The translations under genes were made by a program, and so were the position numbers. Below, in pieces: positions 53,655 through 60,995 of a stretch of 61,423 bases of DNA. Under the pieces are notes generated by a model that saw only the letters and a list, made by a program, of their open reading frames with translations, was not told where the DNA came from and searched no databases. Source of the DNA: Acetivibrio alkalicellulosi (GTDB lineage: Bacteria > Bacillota > Clostridia > Acetivibrionales > Acetivibrionaceae). The first letter of the stretch is position 1. The number at the start of each line of letters is the position of its first letter. The DNA lies in contig VLTH01000002.1 of assembly GCA_008125075.1 (NCBI GenBank), positions 3,158,623-3,220,045 on the forward strand, written 5' to 3'.

Positions 53655-53879
53655 GTGTCTTCTTTAAAGGTGCGAGCACATGAAATTATTGAAAATATTT
53701 CTGATAAAAAGATAGCTGAAGTTATTGATTTTCTTGAGTATTTAAAGATTAAGGAAGAAATTGAAGCTACAAATGAAATTCTTTCTGACGAAAAGTTTTT
53801 GGAAGCAATCCAAAAAGGTGTTAAGCAATTGAAAAAAGGTGAAATTGTTGAACTAGAAGAAGTGATTGAGGATGTTTAA
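53655..53879 (+). CDS. RelB-type antitoxin, decaying copy 1
   Basis: This is identical in its 74 residues to copy 2 (59144-59368), but its start has become GTG (copy 2 ATG) and its SD GGAGG has become GAAGA. The protein starts MSSLKVRAHEIIENISDKKI, a DUF2281-like helix, and ends EIVELEEVIEDV. It overlaps the toxin start. Expression should be lower than that of copy 2. Confidence 0.75.
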   Translation: MSSLKVRAHEIIENISDKKIAEVIDFLEYLKIKEEIEATNEILSDEKFLEAIQKGVKQLKKGEIVELEEVIEDV

Positions 53880-54123
53880 AGTTACTTTTACTAAAGATGC
53901 AGCTAAATACTATGAAAAAAGTGATATAAATACAAAAAGATTACTTAATCAATGTTTTGAAGTTTTAAAAAATACTCTATTTAGTGGTTATAATGTTAAA
54001 AAGTTGCATGGAGAGTTGGAAGGTTTTTATAGACATCGGGTTGGAAAACTAAGAGTTGTTTATACTGTTAAAAATGAAAATATAGGTATTTATTTTAATG
54101 TTTATTCATTTATCTTTTTATGA
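53872..54123 (+). pseudogene. RelE/ParE-type toxin, copy 1 with a replaced C terminus
   Basis: ATG 53872 lies inside the antitoxin end (8-bp overlap). It follows copy 2 through KNENI, then changes to GIYFNVYSFIFL, so the final beta strand (TVIVLAIGSRGDIYK) is lost. RelE/ParE toxins need this C-terminal region for activity, so it is probably inactive. It also differs at I42K-type and P-to-L positions. A duplicate in decay. Confidence 0.7.
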
Positions 54124-54130
54124 GAACATA

Positions 54131-54538
54131 CTAAATAGATCCTGCCATAATCATCGTAGGCGTTTTCTTGTGAATTTTTAAATCAGTAATCAATTTTTTT
54201 GGTCGATTGCATAAATATCCTTTGGCAGTTGGGTAATGAGTAAAAAAACTAATCTTTAGATTATCAATGTAAAGGCAATGAGTAGGTGTATTACGTTCCT
54301 TCAGTTTTAATTCATAATAGTAAATTTTATCCTCAATGTTTTCAACGATAGAAAATAGCATTTCATCTATAGCATGGTGATATTCTTTGATAAGTCTCAA
54401 CAACTCTGGGGGGAAATTGTTATCGATAATTTCTCCTGAATACTCAAATTGATTTTCAGGATTTCTACACACTGATACTAGTGCGTAAATCTCCTTTGTT
54501 TTACCAGAAAATATATAATCAGTTATTATTTCTTTCAT
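54131..54538 (-). CDS. Small protein, possible immunity protein
   Basis: This 135-residue protein has no recognised domain. It has a good SD (GGTGAGGA) before ATG 54538. Directly upstream on the same strand is a start-less frame (54587-54719) resembling the end of a toxin. The order toxin tip then small soluble protein suggests an immunity gene of a displaced toxin. It ends next to the toxin of copy 1, convergent. Confidence 0.45.
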   Translation of the reverse strand: MKEIITDYIFSGKTKEIYALVSVCRNPENQFEYSGEIIDNNFPPELLRLIKEYHHAIDEMLFSIVENIEDKIYYYELKLKERNTPTHCLYIDNLKISFFTHYPTAKGYLCNRPKKLITDLKIHKKTPTMIMAGSI

Positions 54539-54586
54539 TATTCCTCACCACCATAAAAAATTAAAATCTCTTTAAGCTTGTCAACG

Positions 54587-54719
54587 TTAGGATCGTTGAA
54601 TCTTTTTTATGCCTTTAGGATGTATTAACCTTGAGTGTGCATCGCCAAAGCTCTTTATCGGATTATCTTTATCATAAAACCCACCCTTTTCTTTATCCTG
54701 CAAAACAATGATCAAATTC
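54587..54719 (-). pseudogene. Remnant of a toxin-like C-terminal tip
   Basis: The frame is open over about 44 codons with no start, reading LQDKEKGGFYDKDNPIKSFG and then DAHSRLIHPKGIKKIQRS. The charged end with conserved-looking HSRLIHPKG resembles C-terminal tips of polymorphic toxins. No family assigned. It is followed 48 bp on by a small gene. Confidence 0.3.
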
Positions 54720-54849
54720 TATAACACCATTATATATCATTGCACGTTTTTTAAGCATAAAATAATACAAAAGTAATAAAATTTTATGCAGATAAAGACA
54801 TTACGCTTATAAATGGAAATCATGCATTCTGTCTTGATTAGGCACTTAT

Positions 54850-55092
54850 TCACAACCTTTTCTGACCACTTAATATCATGCCTGTAACAATCATTAATGA
54901 ACCAACCCACTGCGACCATACAGGTTGTTCCTTTAGTATCAAAACAGATAAAACAATGGCTGTCAACGGCATGGTGCCTGAGAATATCGCAGCCATTGAT
55001 GCCTCACAGCGTTTAATTCCTGCATACCATAGTATAAATGCCAGAGCTGTTATAATAATTCCGTACCAAATCAAAGCCATCCAATCAACCAT
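54850..55092 (-). pseudogene. Fragment of an EamA/DMT transporter
   Basis: The 80 residues match only the C-terminal half of an EamA drug/metabolite exporter: IITALAFILWYAGIKRCEAS, AAIFSGTMPLTAIVLSVLI, QPVWSQWVGSLMIVTGMIL. The N-terminal half is missing upstream. A stretch on the same strand (55087-55200) reads WEVDECEEVVNTYMKKKY and may be another remnant. Confidence 0.7.
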
Positions 55093-55430
55093 TCTTAATT
55101 CAGCAACTAAAGCTCGACAATACCAGGTAAATTCAATCTATTACTTTTATATTTTTTCTTCATGTAAGTATTAACGACTTCTTCACATTCATCAACTTCC
55201 CATGGCCACTCTTGTTTAGTTAAAATAAATGCTATCAAATTCTCGATACAGCAAATATGAGAAAAGTTCCTATTACTCTTAGAGCCTTGAGTTTACTAAA
55301 GAACCTTAAATCAAATAAAACCTTGGTATTTTGCACCAGAACAAATAATTTTATTAGCCCTAGAAATGTAGAAAGATCATTTGTTAGAGTTTCCAAAAGA
55401 GTTGGTCTTGATGACTGCAACTTTCACTGA

Positions 55431-56133
55431 TTAACACATTATGTTGAGTGTTTTGTTATGTGGAGTGAATTCTTAACAACTATTAAATTTGATGTTTTTC
55501 AAAAAAAACACTCCACATAATATTATTTACAAAGTGAATTAAGCCAATCCATTAATTCACCATCATTTTCCTAATCAGGGAAATTGTTGGGTAGCAAATC
55601 TTTATACGCATTTTCAATAGCAATTCTTTTCATTTCGGTGTCAGACCTAGCATAAATTTCTGTAGTATTACAGTCTACATGCCCTAAAAAATCTCGGATA
55701 TAAATAAGATTAACTCCAGATTGAAGTAAGTGCATTGCCTTTGAATGCCTAATCACATGAGGTGTTATTGGAAAATCCACTTGAAACTTTGTGTCTTTTT
55801 TGGCTAATTTAACATATTTGTCAAGAATATATGAGATGCCTCATCGTGAAAACTGGTGTTTTTTTGATTGAGAAAAAGATGGTTATATCCTTTTGAAATT
55901 CCTTGGTGGTAGTTCTTTTGTATCAAATATTCTTTCAGAAGTTCTTTAGTTTTACTCATAATTGGTACTTTTCGTGTTTTATCTCCTTTTTTTTTATGGT
56001 ATGATAAGAGTATTCTTTAGTATTCATCCAATCGAGGACTGCATTTGCTGAATTTTTAATTTCATGCAATTGGTTCATTTAACTCATCCTTTCTTTTTTA
56101 GAATAGGATAAGTATGATTTATTATGTTGAGCT
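55431..56133. mobile_element. About 0.7-kb decayed tyrosine-recombinase element inserted in the integrase
   Basis: It is bounded by 11-bp direct repeats ATTATGTTGAG (55438-55448 and 56121-56131). Inside the left end is a 12-bp inverted repeat, TTATGTGGAGTG (55456-55467) and CACTCCACATAA (55509-55520). It carries a broken recombinase on the minus strand. Confidence 0.65.
55571..56078 (-). pseudogene. Broken XerC/D-type tyrosine recombinase
   Basis: The first frame (ATG 56078) has NQLHEIKNSANAVLDWMNT and then GDKTRKVPIMSKTKELLK, apparently after a deletion near YHTIKK. The second frame ends with TPHVIRHSKAMHLLQSGVN, LGHVDCNTTEIYAR (catalytic Tyr) and LPNNFPD. A frameshift near 55810 separates them. 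Recombinase of the inserted element; inactive. Confidence 0.75.
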
Positions 56134-56472
56134 CTACATAATCGTCATACATATGCAACAACACTATTTGAACTTGGAGTTCCTGTTAATGTAGTGTCAA
56201 AATTACTTGGTCGCGCAAAAACATTTATCATAACCGATATTTATATAAGTGTAATACCTAAATTAAAAACAGATGCTGTAAAAGCCCTGGATTCTCTACA
56301 TCAGAGCGAAGTTATTCACAAACCATCTACGACCCATTTAAGATGTTTTTAGCTAATTATAGACCGTTTTTAAAACTAAAATTTGCAAAATCAACCTTAA
56401 AATCGTCCATAAACAAGGGCAACAAAAAAGCCTTAAAACATTGACTACTCAACGTTTTAAGACCTCTTAACT

Positions 56473-56522
56473 TGGAGCCCTCAACCGGAATTGAACCGGT
56501 GACCTCATCCTTACCATGGATA
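56473..56522 (-). tRNA. 3' fragment of tRNA-Thr(GGU), attachment-site remnant
   Basis: On the minus strand this is exactly tRNA residues 27-76: anticodon stem TATCC / GGATG, loop ATGGTAA with anticodon GGT, variable AGGTC, T stem ACCGG / CCGGT with TTCAATT, acceptor TGAGGGC, T73 and CCA. No acceptor 5' strand or D arm lies upstream. It is a 3' half only, as left by integrases at the non-functional att end. Confidence 0.85.
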
Positions 56523-56595
56523 GTGTCAAGGTTAGCAAAGCTAGTTATTAAAAGGCTTTTGAGCAACACAAGTTATAAAACAACCCATCCACAAA

Positions 56596-56637
56596 CCATG
56601 GGATATTATTATATAAATGTGGTAATCTTCAATTTTT
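56596..56637 (+). repeat. 42-bp direct repeat, copy 1
   Basis: Identical to 57872-57913; begins CCATGGGATATTATTATATA and ends ATCTTCAATTTTT. The two copies flank the UPF0175/DUF3368 genes and the truncated parA. Confidence 0.9.
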
Positions 56638-56702
56638 TTGTAGTGCAAAGAGAAAGGTACACACTATATAACCAATTATATGAATTATAATTTTTTACAA
56701 AT

Positions 56703-56738
56703 ATACTTATTCAAGTTATAATATAAGTATGGTATAAT
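56703..56738 (+). promoter_or_regulatory. Promoter/operator of the UPF0175 module
   Basis: ATACTTAT (56703-56710) and ATAAGTAT (56723-56730) form an inverted repeat, with a -10 like TATAAT at 56733-56738. A typical autoregulated site. Confidence 0.45.
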
Positions 56739-56789
56739 TAATTAATAATCTACTTATAGAAAAACTTTAATATCAGGAGGTAAAAAGTC

Positions 56790-57089
56790 ATGTTAACAGA
56801 TAATGCAAATGGTTTAAATATACCTGATGAATTTATACAGATTATTGATAAAACCGGATATGGAAAATCTCTAAATGAAAAATTTAGGCTTTCTTTAGCA
56901 ATAGGACTGTTTGTTGATAAATCAGTTACACTTGAAAAAGCAGCAGAGCTTGCAGGTAAACCCTTGGCTAATTTTATAGATATTTTAGTAAGTAGAAAAA
57001 TCCCCTGGATGGAGTATACAGACCAACATGTTGAAGAAGATGACTTTGCAATAATGAAATATTCAGAGGAGAAAGGGCATAATGAGTAA
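56790..57089 (+). CDS. UPF0175 family antitoxin-like protein
   Basis: This is a 99-residue protein. The pattern SLNEKFRLSLAIGLFVDKSV, LEKAAELAGKPLANFIDILV and KIPWMEYT matches UPF0175, a ribbon/helix-containing family that usually precedes a DUF3368 gene. SD AGGAGG. Overlaps the next gene by 8 bp. Likely antitoxin and regulator of the pair. Confidence 0.85.
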   Translation: MLTDNANGLNIPDEFIQIIDKTGYGKSLNEKFRLSLAIGLFVDKSVTLEKAAELAGKPLANFIDILVSRKIPWMEYTDQHVEEDDFAIMKYSEEKGHNE

Positions 57090-57582
57090 AATAATTAGCA
57101 ACACTAGTCCCCTTATTGCACTATCAATGATTGGCAAGCTACACTTATTATGGGACTTATTTGATGCTGTATATATTCCTAATGGGGTATTTTGTGAAAT
57201 TATAAATTCAGAAAACGAAGTTGATTATGGAAAAAGAGAAGTAACATCTGCAGTGGATGAAGGAAAAATTAAAGTTTACAGTGTAAAAGATGAAATATTG
57301 ATAAGAAAAATGATTGGTAGAATGCATAAAGGAGAACTTGAAACAATAGTTGGTGGAAGTGAGTTAAATGTCGATTTTGTTCTGATTGATGAAAAGACAG
57401 CAAGAAACGGAGCAAAGTCTTTTTTATTGACTCCAATAGGCACATTAGGTATTTTAAGGATTGCAAAACAGGAAGAAAAGATAGATAAAATAAAACCTTT
57501 TATTGACGTATTATTAGAAAAAGGATACAGAATATCGCAAAAATTATATGAAGACATTTTAAAAAAAGAAAATGAAATCTGA
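57082..57582 (+). CDS. DUF3368 PIN-superfamily toxin-like protein
   Basis: This 166-residue protein begins ISNTSPLIALSMIGKLHLLW, has FCEIIN near 42, KGELETIVGGSELNVDFVL with conserved Glu, and IDEKTARNGAK; these match DUF3368 (PIN-like). Its ATG overlaps the UPF0175 stop, typical of a toxin-antitoxin pair. It is followed by a terminator at 57651. Confidence 0.83.
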   Translation: MSKIISNTSPLIALSMIGKLHLLWDLFDAVYIPNGVFCEIINSENEVDYGKREVTSAVDEGKIKVYSVKDEILIRKMIGRMHKGELETIVGGSELNVDFVLIDEKTARNGAKSFLLTPIGTLGILRIAKQEEKIDKIKPFIDVLLEKGYRISQKLYEDILKKENEI

Positions 57583-57650
57583 AAATACTCCAATCAGTTG
57601 GATTTAATCAGTACTTCATTTTAAATTTTACAATTTTGTATTTTTAGCCA

Positions 57651-57686
57651 AAACTACTTTTTATTTTTGAAAGTAGTTTTTTTTTT
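57651..57686 (+). terminator. Hairpin with T-run before parA remnant, copy 1
   Basis: AAACTACTTT and AAAGTAGTTT pair and are followed by a run of T. The same sequence precedes the second ParA (60121-60155), so it travelled with the duplicated segment. Confidence 0.75.
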
Positions 57687-57708
57687 CAAAAAAACAGGAG
57701 GAATCCCT

Positions 57709-57915
57709 ATGAAAAAGATTGCAGTACTTAACAATAAAGGTGGTGTTGGTAAGAGCACAATATTCGTCCAACTCTCCCACGGTTTAGCCAAACTAGGATT
57801 TAAAGTACTTCTACTTGATCTGGACGGTCAAAGCCTTGGATTCTCTTCATCAGAACGAAGATATTTACAAGCCATGGGATATTATTATATAAATGTGGTA
57901 ATCTTCAATTTTTGA
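57709..57915 (+). pseudogene. ParA-like ATPase fragment, copy 1
   Basis: ATG 57709 (SD CAGGAGGA). It has MKKIAVLNNKGGVGKSTIFV and VLLLDLDGQ identical in style to copy 2 (60180), then a deletion and frame loss. The rest is filled by the 42-bp repeat and other sequence. Dead gene. Confidence 0.85.
57872..57913 (+). repeat. 42-bp direct repeat, copy 2
   Basis: Identical to 56596-56637 and positioned right at the broken end of the ParA fragment. Confidence 0.9.
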
Positions 57916-57980
57916 AAATTTAATAAAATAGTTTAGTCAAACTCAACTATTTATTCAAATGAACATATGAGCTCTGGAAT

Positions 57981-58019
57981 TCTTTAATTTTTTATAATAT
58001 TTCTTTAATTTTTTATAAT
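57981..58019. promoter_or_regulatory. Two 18-bp direct repeats upstream of abiEi
   Basis: TCTTTAATTTTTTATAAT occurs at 57981-57998 and 58002-58019 (21-bp period, on one face of the helix). AbiEi antitoxins bind repeats upstream of their operon, so this may be the operator. Confidence 0.4.
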
Positions 58020-58141
58020 TTTTCTTTACATTTAAAGATTAACATGTTGTTATTAAAGTTACGATGACAGACATATTCATAGCACGACAAAAAACCTTTA
58101 ACTTTAAAGAAAATAATTAATAATTTAAAGAGGTCAATACA

Positions 58142-58720
58142 ATGGTAGGATATGTAGAACTTGCAAAATTAAATACCTTTACAATGGATAACATTTACAG
58201 TATGGTTAAAAACAAAAAAACAGCATCCTCTCTTGTTTTGAGACTTTCTAAAAAAGGCCTAGTAAAAAAAATAAAGAATAACCTTTATACCCTATAAGCA
58301 TGTACCTTCAAAATTTCAGAAGGGAGTAATAGAATAGCTCCTAAAAATACACATGGAATAAGAGTTACAACACTTGAACGCACAATTGTTGATAGTATAA
58401 AAGATTTTGAGAAGATAGGTGGCCTTGAAGAACTGTTAAATTGTATTGAATCTATCCCCTCTCTAGATGAAAAGGAAATAATCAAGTATCTAGATTCGTA
58501 TGGCTTACAATTTTTGTATCAGAAGACAGGTTTTCTTTTGGAACACTATAAAGATCAACTCAAGCTATCTAATGAGTTTATAAACTACTGCAAAGGTAAA
58601 ATTGGTAAAAGCACTAGATATTTGACAAAAGAAAGTACTAAGTACTCCAATGACTGGAGATTAGTGTTTTCAGAAAATCTTTTTCAAATAACTGAGCAAG
58701 GAGGAATGCCACTTGTATAA
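58142..58720 (+). pseudogene. abiEi: abiEi-like antitoxin gene, broken
   Basis: The first frame (58142-58297) encodes the wHTH, LAKLNTFTMDNIYSMVKNKK and LSKKGLVKKIKNNLYTL, then stops. The other frame resumes near 58333 with GIRVTTLERTIVDSIKDFEK and runs to MPLV at 58720. A central segment is lost or shifted. It overlaps the abiEii start. Confidence 0.8.
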
Positions 58721-59143
58721 TTATGATAAAAACTATATTTCAAAAAGAGCATCTGAGTATGGATTTATTCGTGATACTTTAGAAAAAGTTTATCGTCTAG
58801 CAAATATTCTTGAATATTTAAATAAAGAACCTATGATAAAGGGCAAATTAGCATTAAAAGGAGGTACTGCTATTAATTTAACCATATTTAACCTTCCAAG
58901 ACTGTCTGTAGATATAGATCTTGATTATGTGGTAAATGACAACAGAGAGGAAATTCTTACCAACATGAAACTTAACAGACTTCAGAAAAATATTGAAGCC
59001 TTTGATACAGGAAGAGCTTCAGATGAACCAAGAAAAGAAGAAATTAAAACCCTTGTGGGAAAATTTAACTTCAGAAAAATAATATTTTTGTATATAATAT
59101 TAATTAGAAGGTATAATTTAAAATTTAATTGGAGGTTGAATTT

Positions 59144-59368
59144 ATGTCTTCTTTAAAGGTGCGAGCACATGAAATTATTGAAAATATTTCTGATAAAAAG
59201 ATAGCTGAAGTGATTGATTTTCTTGAGTATTTAAAGATTAAGGAAGAAATTGAAGCTACAAATGAAATTCTTTCTGACGAAAAGTTTTTGGAAGCAATAC
59301 AAAAAGGTGTTAAGCAATTGAAAAAAGGTGAAATTGTTGAACTAGAAGAAGTGATTGAGGATGTTTAA
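59144..59368 (+). CDS. RelB-type antitoxin, copy 2
   Basis: 74 residues, ATG 59144 with GGAGG 8 bp upstream. Same protein as copy 1. The helical DUF2281-like segment VIDFLEYLKIKEEIE and an acidic C terminus should cover the toxin. Nested in abiEii. Apparently the functional copy. Confidence 0.8.
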   Translation: MSSLKVRAHEIIENISDKKIAEVIDFLEYLKIKEEIEATNEILSDEKFLEAIQKGVKQLKKGEIVELEEVIEDV

Positions 59369-59621
59369 AGTTACTTTTACTAAAGATGCAGCTAAATACT
59401 ACGAAAAAAGTGATAAAAATACAAAAAGATTACTTAATCAATGTTTTGAAGTTTTAAAAAATACTCCATTTAGTGGTTCTAATGTTAAAAAGTTACATGG
59501 GGAGTTGGAAGGTTTTTATAGATATCGGGTTGGAAAACTAAGAGTTGTTTATACTGTTAAAAATGAAAATATAACAGTTATAGTTTTGGCCATTGGCTCA
59601 AGAGGTGATATTTATAAATAG
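59361..59621 (+). CDS. RelE/ParE-type toxin, copy 2
   Basis: 86 residues, ATG 59361 overlapping the antitoxin stop by 8 bp. It has MFKVTFTKDAAKYYEKSD, then KKLHGELEGFYRYRVGKLRV and a VLAIGSRGDIYK end, a complete RelE/ParE fold. It is expected to cleave mRNA at the ribosome or poison gyrase; which one is not decided. Confidence 0.82.
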   Translation: MFKVTFTKDAAKYYEKSDKNTKRLLNQCFEVLKNTPFSGSNVKKLHGELEGFYRYRVGKLRVVYTVKNENITVIVLAIGSRGDIYK

Positions 59622-60179
59622 TTTTTTAGGTTATTCAAAGAGCGTTAGAACTCTATTCTCTCTGTCCACAGTTATATGTCAAAGGATTTTTCGGCACTTT
59701 TAAAAATGCTCCAGTTTAGAGATCCTATTTTTACCTCTGTCTATTTCAGGAGAGAAAAAAATTTCAATACCCGAACCTTTCACAACTTTATACAAACTTA
59801 AAATATTCCAGAAAGATTTGAAGCAAAGGAATATAAGCCACAGTTGTTGTTTGGAGAAACACAAGTACTGGATAGAATCAAAAACCATCCTATGGCATTA
59901 TGGAAAGTTAGATAATAAATGGATTTAGGTGTTATATTGTAACAATTTTATTTCAACCCTTTATACTTAAAATCAATTTTTGTGTTTAAATAAATCATCA
60001 GGATTTTAACCTACAAAAGCATATGAGTTTAAAAACGTAGGTTAAGGAGTGTGCTTATTATGGCAGTTTTAAAAGATATGTTAAAAGAAGGTAATTTTCT
60101 AAAAAATCATTCATATAACTAAAACTACTTTTAATTTTTGAAAGTAGTTTTTTTATTTCAAAAAACAGGAGGAATCCCT
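59622..60179 (+). other. Remnants between TA copy 2 and parA copy 2
   Basis: Apart from the abiEii end (59802-59915) I see only short fragments, such as a start at 60060 reading MAVLKDMLKEGNFLKN before a stop. Confidence 0.45.
60121..60155 (+). terminator. Hairpin with T-run before parA copy 2
   Basis: AAACTACTTTT-aattttt-GAAAGTAGTTT then T-run; a copy of 57651-57686. It lies just before the ribosome binding site, so it could attenuate parA. Confidence 0.75.
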
Positions 60180-60707
60180 ATGAAAAAGATTGCAGTACTA
60201 AACAATAAAGGTGGTGTTGGAAAGAGCACAATATCTGTCCAGCTCTCCCATGGTTTAGCCAAACTAGGATTTAAAGTCCTTCTAATTGATCTGGATGGTC
60301 AAAATGATTCAAGCCTATTTTTAGGCTTTTCAGAAGACCTGTACAACAAAACCTTTTATCATCTTGTGGACAAAAGAAATGCTTCAAAAATACAAGAATG
60401 CATTATAAATGCAAGACATAATTTAGACCTCCTCCCTAGCAGCCACATTGAAGAAATAAATGCCGAATTTCATAGAGCATCTAGAATTGACATTATACTA
60501 AAGGAACATCTCAAAGACCTTGAAACTTCAGACTATGATTTTCTATTAATTGATTGCGGACCTCAGAGAACTAAAATAAATGATGCTGTACTTTGCTACA
60601 TTGATAATATTGTAATGCCTGTTCAAGTTGAAGCTGCATCTGTTAGAGCAGTAGGAAATATATATGAATACCTATCTGACCTTCGATTGGATCCACACAT
60701 GCGTTAA
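60180..60707 (+). pseudogene. ParA-family ATPase, truncated
   Basis: ATG 60180 (SD CAGGAGGA), 175 residues. Deviant Walker A NNKGGVGKST, VLLIDLDGQNDSS, YDFLLIDCGP (Walker B region) and IDNIVMPVQVEAASVRAVGN are present. It stops after LRLDPHMR, about 70 residues before the usual end, and the next bases read like the continuation in another frame. No ParB follows. Former plasmid or ICE partition gene. Confidence 0.8.
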
Positions 60708-60748
60708 TTGTCTATGAGCCTTATAATAAAATAAATCAAACTATTAAA

Positions 60749-60774
60749 AAGATTGCATAAGAGCAGTCTTTTTT
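60749..60774 (+). terminator. Terminator after parA copy 2
   Basis: AAGATTGC-ataaga-GCAGTCTT followed by TTTT. The rest of the spacer to 60995 shows no gene. Confidence 0.65.
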
Positions 60775-60995
60775 ATATACCCAAAATAAATAAAGGAGAT
60801 GGCAAGCCATGTATAAGAAGTTAAGCTTTTTAGTTCGCCAACAGCAAACTTTTATTAAAAGTGTTTAATTTTTAGCATTATAGCCGTAGACTTTAAAAAA
60901 AATACTCCTAGTACCTTGATATACATTAGAATATATAATATAATAATTTTGTAGTAAATATTTATTATTTGCCGTAGTTTTTAAAAGGTGATATT

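Larger units (their letters stand above)
55239..56352 (+). pseudogene. Tyrosine integrase split by an inserted element
   Basis: The first part (55239-55430) reads RKVPITLRALSLLKNLKSN and RNVERSFVRVSKRVGLDD, ending CNFH, then stops. The second part (56134-56352) resumes LHNRHTYATTLFELGVPVNV, with LLGRAKTF and DIYISVIPKLKTDAVKAL. Together these are the HxxR-to-Tyr catalytic half of a phage/ICE tyrosine integrase, broken exactly at NFH / RHTYAT. Some residues are altered (LLGH to LLGR). The N-terminal half is absent. It lies 120 bp from the tRNA fragment, the usual position of an integrase next to its att site. Confidence 0.8.
58713..59915 (+). pseudogene. abiEii: abiEii nucleotidyltransferase toxin gene, interrupted by a RelE-type module
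   Basis: The N-terminal half (to about 59055) has LALKGGTAINLTIFNLPRLS and VDIDLDYVV, the nucleotidyltransferase GG-T-x-D-x-D motif. The C-terminal piece (59802-59915) reads ERFEAKEYKPQLLFGETQVL and DRIKNHPMALWKVR, the family's usual end. Between lie the TA copy 2 and other sequence. Inactive. Confidence 0.8.

Noticed and set aside
56472-56690. Reading frame beginning MEPSTGIEPVTSSLP
   Set aside because: It runs through the antisense of the tRNA-Thr fragment, a common source of false proteins.
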